Below, one piece after another: positions 57,372 to 64,000 of a stretch of 64,000 nt of DNA. Both the position numbers and the translations under genes were made by a program. This DNA is from Streptomyces lasiicapitis. GTDB taxonomy: Bacteria; Actinomycetota; Actinomycetes; Streptomycetales; Streptomycetaceae. Positions within the stretch are counted from its first letter, which is position 1. Each line of letters begins with the position of its first letter. The stretch lies in the NCBI RefSeq assembly GCF_014646335.1, contig NZ_BMNG01000026.1:25113-89112 (forward strand). Direction: 5' to 3'. The notes below the pieces were generated by a model, which had not been told where the DNA came from, searched no databases, and saw only the letters and a program-made list of their open reading frames with translations.

Positions 57372-60019
57372 CGCGGGCTCCCGACGGTCGTCAGGGCGGA
57401 CAGGTCAGAGAAGGGGGAGTCCGGCCGCGCCTGGTCCGGCGGGCTGGCGTCCTCGGGGGTGGTGAAGATCGCCTCGAGGAGGCGGTCCACGCTCGGGACG
57501 AGGGCCTTGAAGCGGCCGATCTGCATGCGCGGGTCGCGGCCGAGGAATTCGCCGGCGCGCTCGGTCTTGCCGAACGGGGACAGGTTGGTGGTGACCATGC
57601 TCAGGAGGTCCTCGTCGTCGCCGGGCAGGCCGAGCCACTCCAGGCCGCGCGCGGCGAGCTCCGGGTCGGCGGTGCGGGACAGGAACCGGTAGGCGAGCAG
57701 TCCGCGGCCCGTACTCGTGCCGAGCTCGCGCACGTCATGGCAGCCCAGGCCCACCCCTGCGCCGTGCTTGCGGCCGTCGAAGACCACCTCGTCGACCAGG
57801 GCTTGGCCCTCGGCGGAGGAGGTGAGCCAGTACGCCTCATCCAGCGGGATCAGCGTGAACCGGGGGTCGGTGAACGCGGTTTCGCGGGCGATGGCGGCGA
57901 TCAGGTAGAGCACGGCGCGGCCGATGAGAGCCTCCAGTGGCTGGTTGCGCATCAGCTCCGGGTTGGTCACCGCTTCCCGGGGCGGCAGGGTCAGCCCGGT
58001 CGTGGTGATGACCACGAAGTCGCTGGAGACATCAGAGGACAGATCGAGCGGGGGCAGTTCGGGGTCGAAGATGCTGGCGGCGAGCGGCTCGTCGGCGGCG
58101 ACCTGCAGCCACTCGACGAGCGAGGCGGCCCGCAGAGCGCGCGGCCCCTCCCCCACCGCGATCTCCTCCAGGGCGACGACCACCTCGGCCATGCACGGCA
58201 CGGCAGCCGCAGCGGCCTGCTTGACGGCAGCCTTCAGCAGCGCGCCGTGCTCGGTCATCGGCCCCACCCCGAGCTGCACCGTGAGATAGCTGAGCGCGTA
58301 CCGCGCCCCGACGTCCGGGTCGGCGAAAACCCGCAGCGGGTCGATGGACAACTCCGCCTTCGCCGCATCCACCACCTGACTGCGCCCGGCGGCCGCGGCG
58401 GCCGCGAAGGTCGCCCACTCACGGCGCTTGGTGCGGTCGATAGCGATAGCGCGGCCGCCGCGGTCGACGATGGCGGACGCGATCAGCTTGAGCAGGACGC
58501 TCTTGCCGCCGCCCAGGTCCCCCGCGACCCCGAAGGACGCGGACGCGTTCGCGCGGGGGGCGTTGGCGATGTCCAGGAGGGTGGGGGTGACGGTGCCGAC
58601 GTCCTGGCTGAAGCCGACCATCACGCCGGTGGGATCGCCGAACGCATGGCCAGTGATCGCGCCGTGCATCGCCCAGTCCTCGCCGAGCTGGTGCTGGACG
58701 TACTGGCGGGTGGCAGGAGGCGTCGCGGTGGCAGGCAGGGTGAGCGTGAAAAGCTCCTCCTGGCCGCCGACCGGGCGCACCAAGCGGTAGTTGGCACCCT
58801 TCAGGCGGGCTTGCAAGGCGCCAGCCCGGCGGTCGCATTCGGCGGGGGTGTCCGCCCACACCGTCATGACGGTGACGGACTGGACCTCGACTTCCACGCT
58901 GGTGCGGGAGGCGCGCGCCCCGAGGTCGCCGAGATCCTCGGCGGCATCGTGGATGTCCTCCGGCAGGCCAGTGGCGCGTTGCGCGGAGTACTGCTCGGCC
59001 TGGTCGACCAAGTCCCTTTTCTTTTTCCGCACCTCCTCGACGACCTTCTCAGTCGGCACCAACTTGAGGTCGACCACCCAGTCGACGCCGAACGGCATCC
59101 GGTCCATCTGTGCGAGGAAGTCGCCGCTCGCGGCGGAGAATCGTCGCGGCATCTCCGCCAGCGCCAGGAGCGCCTGATAGGAGGTGCCTGCCTCGGACTC
59201 GACCTGCAGCCACCGGCGCCCCACCTGATGTCCAGCACGCCCCTTGCCGCGCCTGCCGCGCGGGCGGGCGGGCTTCTTCGCGGCCCCGGAGCCCAGGGCC
59301 GATTCGTCCTGGCCCCCTTCCAGCAGCCGCACCTGGCCCAGGTCGGCGTGCGAGGGGGCCCGCAGGACACCACTCACCAGACGGCTGCCGCGCAAGGAGG
59401 AGCGTTCCGACTCCGCCAGGAGCGGCTCGTCCAGTCCTCGCGCGAGCGCGTGCTGGTGCATCCACACAATCTCGGCTGGGCGGGCCGGGACCAGCTCCAA
59501 GCCGCCGCCGAGCTCGGCCGTCACCTGACGGGCGCGCTGCTGGTGCTCGTCAACCTCGTGGGCGGGCACCGGGGCCGGCGGCAGCCCGAGCATCGTCGAC
59601 AGCTCGCCCCAGGCCGAGGCGACGGCCGCGGACAGCTCCGCCCGCGCCCCGCCAACTTCCAGCGGCACGGCCAGCCACAGGGTGCGCCGGTGCATCTCCA
59701 CCGGATGGGCCAGGTCTTCCCCGGCCAGCAGGCGCAACTGTGCGCCTGCGATCTCGGCCCAGTGCGGCCGGCTGTGGTGGTTGATTCCGGCGATCGTGTG
59801 CCGTACGACCTCGCCCGGATCGGTGCGGGCGCACAGCCCGTACAGGCGGGCCGCTCCCGGCAGCGAGCGCACCAGCGAGGTGATGCGGTGCTGCAGCTCC
59901 TCGCGGGAGCGCTCGGCCATGTAGCGCGAGCCCTGCGTAGGCACGGCCCAGATCGCCCAGACCGTGCCTGCGTTGGTCCACACGATGTTGTCGACGATGT
60001 GCCGGATCGCGAGCTTCAT
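57368..60019 (-). CDS. VirB4/TraC-like conjugation ATPase
   Basis: An 883-residue ATPase that energises the type IV secretion channel. Walker A is GDLGGGKS at 500-507 and Walker B LIPLDEAYW at 723-731, with RxTKRREW and CHDVRELG in between and after, as in VirB4 and the SCO6880-type actinobacterial conjugation ATPases. The N-terminal 450 residues form the usual membrane-interacting domain, containing a basic insertion near 247-262 (KKPARPRGRRGKG). It overlaps both neighbours by ATGA. Confidence 0.85.
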   Translation of the reverse strand: MKLAIRHIVDNIVWTNAGTVWAIWAVPTQGSRYMAERSREELQHRITSLVRSLPGAARLYGLCARTDPGEVVRHTIAGINHHSRPHWAEIAGAQLRLLAGEDLAHPVEMHRRTLWLAVPLEVGGARAELSAAVASAWGELSTMLGLPPAPVPAHEVDEHQQRARQVTAELGGGLELVPARPAEIVWMHQHALARGLDEPLLAESERSSLRGSRLVSGVLRAPSHADLGQVRLLEGGQDESALGSGAAKKPARPRGRRGKGRAGHQVGRRWLQVESEAGTSYQALLALAEMPRRFSAASGDFLAQMDRMPFGVDWVVDLKLVPTEKVVEEVRKKKRDLVDQAEQYSAQRATGLPEDIHDAAEDLGDLGARASRTSVEVEVQSVTVMTVWADTPAECDRRAGALQARLKGANYRLVRPVGGQEELFTLTLPATATPPATRQYVQHQLGEDWAMHGAITGHAFGDPTGVMVGFSQDVGTVTPTLLDIANAPRANASASFGVAGDLGGGKSVLLKLIASAIVDRGGRAIAIDRTKRREWATFAAAAAAGRSQVVDAAKAELSIDPLRVFADPDVGARYALSYLTVQLGVGPMTEHGALLKAAVKQAAAAAVPCMAEVVVALEEIAVGEGPRALRAASLVEWLQVAADEPLAASIFDPELPPLDLSSDVSSDFVVITTTGLTLPPREAVTNPELMRNQPLEALIGRAVLYLIAAIARETAFTDPRFTLIPLDEAYWLTSSAEGQALVDEVVFDGRKHGAGVGLGCHDVRELGTSTGRGLLAYRFLSRTADPELAARGLEWLGLPGDDEDLLSMVTTNLSPFGKTERAGEFLGRDPRMQIGRFKALVPSVDRLLEAIFTTPEDASPPDQARPDSPFSDLSALTTVGSPR

Positions 60020-60612
60020 CGCCCCGCCTCCTGCCGCTCACGCAGCAACTGCTGCAGTGCCGTCGGCGCCGGACGCGCGACGGGTGCCGCGGGCCGGGCC
60101 GTCCGTCCCCGTCCCCACCGGCGGCGGCCGCGCGTCGTGCTCTTGCTCGCCGGAGCGCCCGCCGCACCGCGCACCTGGCGGCTGCGGGACGCCGCAGTGG
60201 CGGGCTCGGCGGCCGCGGGCGCGGTGGTGTTCTCGATGAGGAAGGTGCCGTGCAGGGCACGCTGGCCGCTCGGACGCACGGTCCGCCCGTTGATCCGACC
60301 GCTCGCAGGCTGCAGCGCACGCTGGGCCCAGCCGTAGGCCACCCACAGCGGGGCCCGGCCCCCCACGCGCGAGGCGCGCGCCAGCCAGACCGCGACCCCA
60401 AGTCCGACCACCGGCACGGGCCCCAGGCTCGCCGCCCACCATGAGAAGGTTTTGATCAGAGCGAAGATTCCGACGGCGGCAATGGTCAACTGGGCCGGCG
60501 TGTAGGGGCCCAGCGGCAGCGTCCAGTCCCCGACTTTGCCCAGCACCCAGGGGTGACGTCGGGCGCGGGTATAGGTGCGGCCGATACGCACCATGGCGGT
60601 GGGGCTGCTCAT
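60016..60612 (-). CDS. VirB3/PrgI-like membrane protein
   Basis: A 198-residue protein upstream of virB4. Two membrane segments lie close together (AQLTIAAVGIFALIKTFSWW and LGPVPVVGLGVAVWLA) after PWVLGKVGDWTLPLGPYTPA, typical of the short VirB3-like proteins adjoining VirB4 in Gram-positive systems. The C-terminal 90 residues are an Arg/Pro/Ala-rich basic tail. Both ends overlap neighbours by ATGA. Confidence 0.65.
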   Translation of the reverse strand: MSSPTAMVRIGRTYTRARRHPWVLGKVGDWTLPLGPYTPAQLTIAAVGIFALIKTFSWWAASLGPVPVVGLGVAVWLARASRVGGRAPLWVAYGWAQRALQPASGRINGRTVRPSGQRALHGTFLIENTTAPAAAEPATAASRSRQVRGAAGAPASKSTTRGRRRWGRGRTARPAAPVARPAPTALQQLLRERQEAGR

Positions 60613-60932
60613 GCGCGCCCACCACCCGCAGAGGAGGCCGCTCCCGGGTCGGTGCCGGGGTACTGCGGTGCGTGCACGGCCGGTGCGCCGACGCTGAGGA
60701 GCTCGTTCGTGAACGCCTCGCTCAAGTCGTTGCGGCCGTTGTAGATGCCGGTGGCGACGACCAGCCCGATCAAGGCGCCGATGCCGGCCTTCAGACTGAA
60801 CTTCCGGATGATCGTGATCACGACGATCGCCAGCAGCCCCAGCTTCAGGCCCTGGGTCGCCCAGCTGGTGCCGACGTCAAAGAGGTTGTCGCCGATGTCG
60901 GAGAACTCGGCGGCCAGGGTGGTCGTGTTCAT
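60609..60932 (-). CDS. small two-pass membrane protein (VirB2 position)
   Basis: A 107-residue protein with two hydrophobic segments (GLKLGLLAIVVITIIRKF and AGIGALIGLVVATGIYN) separated by a short basic loop, the topology of VirB2-type subunits. There is no cleavable signal. The C-terminal tail is Pro/Gly/Ala-rich. Start and stop overlap neighbours (ATGA). Assignment rests on position and topology. Confidence 0.6.
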   Translation of the reverse strand: MNTTTLAAEFSDIGDNLFDVGTSWATQGLKLGLLAIVVITIIRKFSLKAGIGALIGLVVATGIYNGRNDLSEAFTNELLSVGAPAVHAPQYPGTDPGAASSAGGGRA

Positions 60933-62044
60933 CGCTGCGCCTCCTGAGCGGCCGCGTTCACGGTGCGGGTTCGTACGCCGGACTCCCGGACGGGACGGAC
61001 GGCCGTGGTCGAGACAGAGCCGGTGGGCTTGGCGTGGTGCTTGCTCTCCTCGGTGGCGTCCTCAAGCCCGGACTGCAGGGCGAGGACCTCCCACCGGCCG
61101 TCGCGAGCCTTGAGCTGGAGCGCGTACGACAGCGGCCACTGCCCGCCGTCCACATCGCTCGCGGTGATCTGCACCAGCAGCCGGGCCCTGGCCCCGTCAG
61201 TGCCGGCCTGGCCATCCGTCTGCTGCTGCGCCCGGACCTCCTCGACCCGGACCTCCTCGAACGGCGCCGAGCCGCGCAGGGCGGGCAGCGAGATGCCGGG
61301 GGCGACGTAGCGGTCGGCGCCCTCCGCCGCCCCCAGATAGGCGGTCAGGAACTCCCCGGCCGTCACCGCCAGGGGCGATTCGGCGGGCACCTCGGTGCCA
61401 TACGGGGAGTCCGGCTCCTCGAGCGTGCTCGGCGCACCCACCTCCATCGGCGCGGCAGGAACGACGAAGCCCCGGGCGGCGCCGGGCGCGGAGGCGGTGC
61501 CCAGGTCCTTCACGATCAGCGGCACCGCGAAGTACCGCAGGCCGTCCGTCCCTTCGGCCGCAGTGCTCTTTCCGCTGTGACCGGCCGACGCTTTGAACCG
61601 GGCGGCGACCGTGACCGACCATGCGGCAGTGCCCTGACGCACGCTGCGCACCACGGTCAGACGCTCGGCGGCCGGGGCGTGCTCGCCCCACGACGGCGGC
61701 TGGACGGACGGCGCCATCGCACGAAGTTGCCGCGCGGCAGCGCTCTCCTCGCCGTGACCGGCACGCAGCCACACGTCGAGAACCAGCTCGGCGTAGCCGC
61801 CCGGATCGGTCATGGGCTCCGTCGCGGTGTCGGCCTGCGTGACCGGTGCCGGCCGGGTGCGCACCACCGCATCGGGGCGGGCGCAGCTGGCGACGAGAGC
61901 GAGCGGTCCGGCGGCCACCGCCACCCATACCGCCAGGCGCACCAGTTGGGTACGGCGCACGGGCAGCGATCGTGGGCCCGGGGCACCGGGCGATTCGTCT
62001 GGCTGGGGTTCGCGCCGTGATCGGCGCGGGACAGGGACGGGCAT
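60929..62044 (-). CDS. TcpC/VirB8-like conjugation scaffold protein
   Basis: A 371-residue protein from ATG 62044, chosen for GGAG seven bases upstream; the frame is open to 62251 but would cross the phased repeats. One membrane segment (LVRLAVWVAVAAGPLALVAS) is followed by two tandem NTF2-like domains: the first with YAELVLDVWLRAGHGEESAA, the second with AGEFLTAYLGAAEGADRYVA. This is the layout of TcpC, the VirB8 counterpart of Gram-positive systems. It is the first gene of the overlapping operon that runs to 51191. Confidence 0.75.
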   Translation of the reverse strand: MPVPVPRRSRREPQPDESPGAPGPRSLPVRRTQLVRLAVWVAVAAGPLALVASCARPDAVVRTRPAPVTQADTATEPMTDPGGYAELVLDVWLRAGHGEESAAARQLRAMAPSVQPPSWGEHAPAAERLTVVRSVRQGTAAWSVTVAARFKASAGHSGKSTAAEGTDGLRYFAVPLIVKDLGTASAPGAARGFVVPAAPMEVGAPSTLEEPDSPYGTEVPAESPLAVTAGEFLTAYLGAAEGADRYVAPGISLPALRGSAPFEEVRVEEVRAQQQTDGQAGTDGARARLLVQITASDVDGGQWPLSYALQLKARDGRWEVLALQSGLEDATEESKHHAKPTGSVSTTAVRPVRESGVRTRTVNAAAQEAQR

Positions 62045-62167
62045 GGACGGCTCCTCGAAGTACCGATGAGAGGTGGTGCCGTCACTCTTCGACGCGTCCC
62101 TTACCGCCTCGCTTGCCACCAGGGCCCGGTGACCGTCACAGGGCCATAACTCCTGGCGCCACCAGGC

Positions 62168-62229
62168 GTGGTAAGTGCCCATGGCCTGGTGGTAAGTGGA
62201 GCGGAAGGAAGGTCTCGCGGTGGTAAGTG
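62168..62229. promoter_or_regulatory. three phased GTGGTAAGTG repeats upstream of the conjugation operon
   Basis: GTGGTAAGTG occurs at 62168-62177, 62189-62198 and 62220-62229. The steps of 21 and 31 bases are two and three helical turns, so all copies face the same side. They lie 125-185 bases before the start of the first conjugation gene and are a strong candidate control site. Confidence 0.65.
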
Positions 62230-62585
62230 CGGCCATCCGCCTGTTCACCACCGCAGGTCAGCGCCGGTGCCGGGCTCGCCTACTGCCCGCGCGGCAGCGG
62301 GCTCTCTCTTTTTCCCCCCGGGCTGATGGCGGTGACGGTCACGCCGCCGAGGAGGCCCCCGAGGGCACAAGCGCGAGGCAGCGCACAGCGTGGATCGGGG
62401 AACACGGAAGCTCGGCCAGTGGGCTCGCGAACGTCAGGCGCGAGCACCGGAATATGGCCGCCCGGTCAGCACCTGAGAGGAGCGGTGCTCGGCCGGTGCA
62501 GGTCGATCACAGGCGGCGGCTTCGCCCCGGCGGCCTTCGGGCACGGCCGGTGACCGGTGCCGTGGGCGTGTCACCGGCCGTGGAA

Positions 62586-62859
62586 TTCCAACCCGGGGCC
62601 CGGTCGCGTTCCAACGACGATCGACCTCATGCCCATGGTCGCCCGGCCACAGCCCCAACGGTCGGCGTTCCGCTGCCGTGTGACGGCTTGGATCAACCCG
62701 TCCGCGTGGCTGCAGGGGCTGCGAGCGGCCAGGCCGCTCCTCATCTACAAGGTCCCTCTCTAGTTGGAAAATCGCAGGTCAGCGCTTCCAACTCCAGGTG
62801 GGCCGACGATTCCAACGCCTCGGGTCCTGCTGTGCGTACCGTGTCGGGCGGTCTTGGAA
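62586..62859. repeat. TTCCAAC-rich region, possible transfer-origin or operator zone
   Basis: TTCCAAC or its complement occurs at 62586, 62609, 62763, 62786 and 62810, with a shorter TTGGAA at 62854. Three of the steps are 23-24 bases. The first is part of the palindrome TGGAATTCCA (62581-62590). No gene is visible from 62230 to 62879. The density is far above chance for this GC content. The region could contain the transfer origin or binding sites for the protein encoded at 62880. Confidence 0.55.
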
Positions 62860-62879
62860 TGAGCGTGCCGGAGTGAGGC

Positions 62880-64000
62880 TCACGCCCGGACGGAGGCCTG
62901 TGCGCGGATCTGCCCGATGTACTTGCGGACGGTGCCTACCTTGTAACCGGTCAGCTTGGCGAGCTCAGGGGCCAGCTCGTTCGCTGACATCTGCTCGACC
63001 TCCTGCGGCATCGCGCGGTAGTGATGCGCCACCAGCTCCACCCCCTTGAGCGAGCTCGGCGGCACCGTCGGTTCGGCCTCGTCAGGTTCGCCGTCCTGCG
63101 GCTCTGTGGCACCGCTCGGCGTCTCCCCCGGTCGCTCCTTGTGGGGTGCCTCGGCCTCGGAGTCGCCGGAGATCCTCATCTGCACGACGGTGCGGCCACT
63201 GCCTCCGGTGCGGTCGGCGGACGCCCCGGCCCGCTCGGAGTCGGGCTGTTGGAACGAGGGGCCATGTTCCACCTGCAGCTCTGCAGTGCCCCGAGCATCG
63301 TTCCAATTCCAGTGCGGGTTGGAATGCGGCACGTCGCGCTGCAGCGCTCCCCCGTCCGCGGCCGCTTCCGCACGGTCCTGTCCGCGCTGCTGCGGGTCGT
63401 CACCCTGTTGGTCGGCGTACCGCTGCGGGCCGTGCAGCTGCTGTCCGTACTGCTCTTCCGCGAACTGCTCCTCGGGGTGCTCGTAGCCGCGCTGCCGCGC
63501 GTACTGCTCCTGCTCGGCGGACGGGCGCCGCTGCGCGTCCGTGTTCGCCTGCTGCTCGGCGGGCTCAGGGACGTGCTGCTCCTCATACGCCCGCTGATCC
63601 TCGTACCACTCGTCGTACGGGGCCTCCGGGTCGTACAGGACCGGGCCCTCGCCGGTGTGGGGCTGAGGTGGGTGCTGGGCGGCGAACCAGGGGCTGGCGT
63701 GGTTGGCCGGGGGCTCTTGGGCGGCTTCCGGGATGACCCCGGGCTCGGCGGCCGGATCCTTGACGAGGGCGGCAGGCGTGGCCGCGGTGGCGGGCTGGTC
63801 CTGGGGCAACTCCCGCTGCGCCGCCTCCGGCTGGCGCAGCTCGGCCTTGGCCGACTCGGCCTTCGTCATCTCCGGCTGGTGGGCAGCGGCTTGGACGGGC
63901 GATTCGATGCCGGCCGCCGCGAGGCCCGCGGGGGCGGTTTCCGCGAGGGGGACGCCGTAGCGCGCCAGGCGCAGCGGCATCAGCGACTCCACCGGGGCCT
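62880..64000 (-). CDS. Gln/Glu-rich protein with C-terminal DNA-binding-like domain, partial
   Basis: At least 370 residues; a GTG at 63990-63992 is in frame, but the frame remains open to the window edge, so the N-terminus may be missing. The middle 230 residues are low-complexity, rich in Gln, Glu, Pro and Tyr. The C-terminal 55 residues form a compact helical domain: VELVAHHYRAMPQEVEQMSA, then ELAKLTGYKVGTVRKYIGQI, with the spacing of a helix-turn-helix. Further TTCCAA elements lie inside the gene at 63248, 63301 and 63318. It may be a transfer or maintenance regulator. Confidence 0.6.
   Translation of the reverse strand, partial: APVESLMPLRLARYGVPLAETAPAGLAAAGIESPVQAAAHQPEMTKAESAKAELRQPEAAQRELPQDQPATAATPAALVKDPAAEPGVIPEAAQEPPANHASPWFAAQHPPQPHTGEGPVLYDPEAPYDEWYEDQRAYEEQHVPEPAEQQANTDAQRRPSAEQEQYARQRGYEHPEEQFAEEQYGQQLHGPQRYADQQGDDPQQRGQDRAEAAADGGALQRDVPHSNPHWNWNDARGTAELQVEHGPSFQQPDSERAGASADRTGGSGRTVVQMRISGDSEAEAPHKERPGETPSGATEPQDGEPDEAEPTVPPSSLKGVELVAHHYRAMPQEVEQMSANELAPELAKLTGYKVGTVRKYIGQIRAQASVRA

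Noticed and set aside
57344..60337. Plus-strand open frame of 997 codons opposite virB4
   Set aside because: The opposite strand carries clear VirB4 motifs; this frame has no domain, and its composition is that of an antisense shadow.

Overview
High GC content, strong G/C bias at third codon positions, frequent GTG starts and many protein families typical of Streptomyces point to a Streptomyces or close relative. No rRNA, tRNA, recognisable replication initiator or intact integrase was seen. A nearly complete type IV secretion operon, a Tad-like pilus operon, toxin-antitoxin pairs, several decayed genes and regulator/small-gene modules point to a conjugative plasmid or integrated conjugative element rather than core chromosome. 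That last step is inference.

Layout. 1-12 kb holds accessory genes: an NB-ARC/STAND ATPase, an AbiEii-like nucleotidyltransferase pair, zinc-binding hypotheticals, a PIN/ribbon-helix-helix toxin-antitoxin pair with a palindromic operator, a frameshifted AbiEii remnant and an AlbA_2 (schlafen-type) protein. 12-20 kb holds small DNA-binding and membrane proteins. It also contains five copies of a 17-bp near-palindrome (GTCAG-N7-CTGAC) at a 28-29 bp period directly in front of a helix-turn-helix gene. The same motif, period and distance to the start codon recur at 50.3 kb in front of a paralogue.

20.4-27.1 kb holds a lasso-peptide cluster on the minus strand: precursor, cyclase, RRE protein, B2 protease, a PIMT-like methyltransferase and a GpsA homologue. 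The divergent gene is a TPR-type regulator. The precursor core carries Asp-Thr-Ala-Asp at ring positions 6-9, which fits the aspartimide-modified lasso family. The cyclase gene is interrupted by an in-frame amber codon about 52 codons before its apparent original end.

28.0-39.3 kb is a Tad-like pilus operon: lipoprotein, secreted protein, SAF/CpaB-like, TadZ, TadA, TadB, TadC, small pilin-like protein, three TadE/G-like proteins and a large LysM/BTAD membrane regulator. 39.7-50.2 kb contains two related modules. Each has an XRE-type regulator, its own operator between regulator and operon, a prim-pol-like protein and a conserved two-domain protein (fused in one module, split in the other). 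A Fic-type pair, a DHFR-like enzyme and decayed genes lie between them. 51.2-62.0 kb is a tightly overlapped minus-strand conjugation operon: VirB8/TcpC-like, small VirB2-like and VirB3-like proteins, VirB4, a two-TM protein, VirB6-like, a lytic transglycosylase/NlpC protein, a membrane-anchored protein, a Cys-containing protein and an MFS transporter. Its promoter region has three helically phased GTGGTAAGTG repeats, next to a TTCCAAC-rich stretch and a DNA-binding gene that runs to the window edge.
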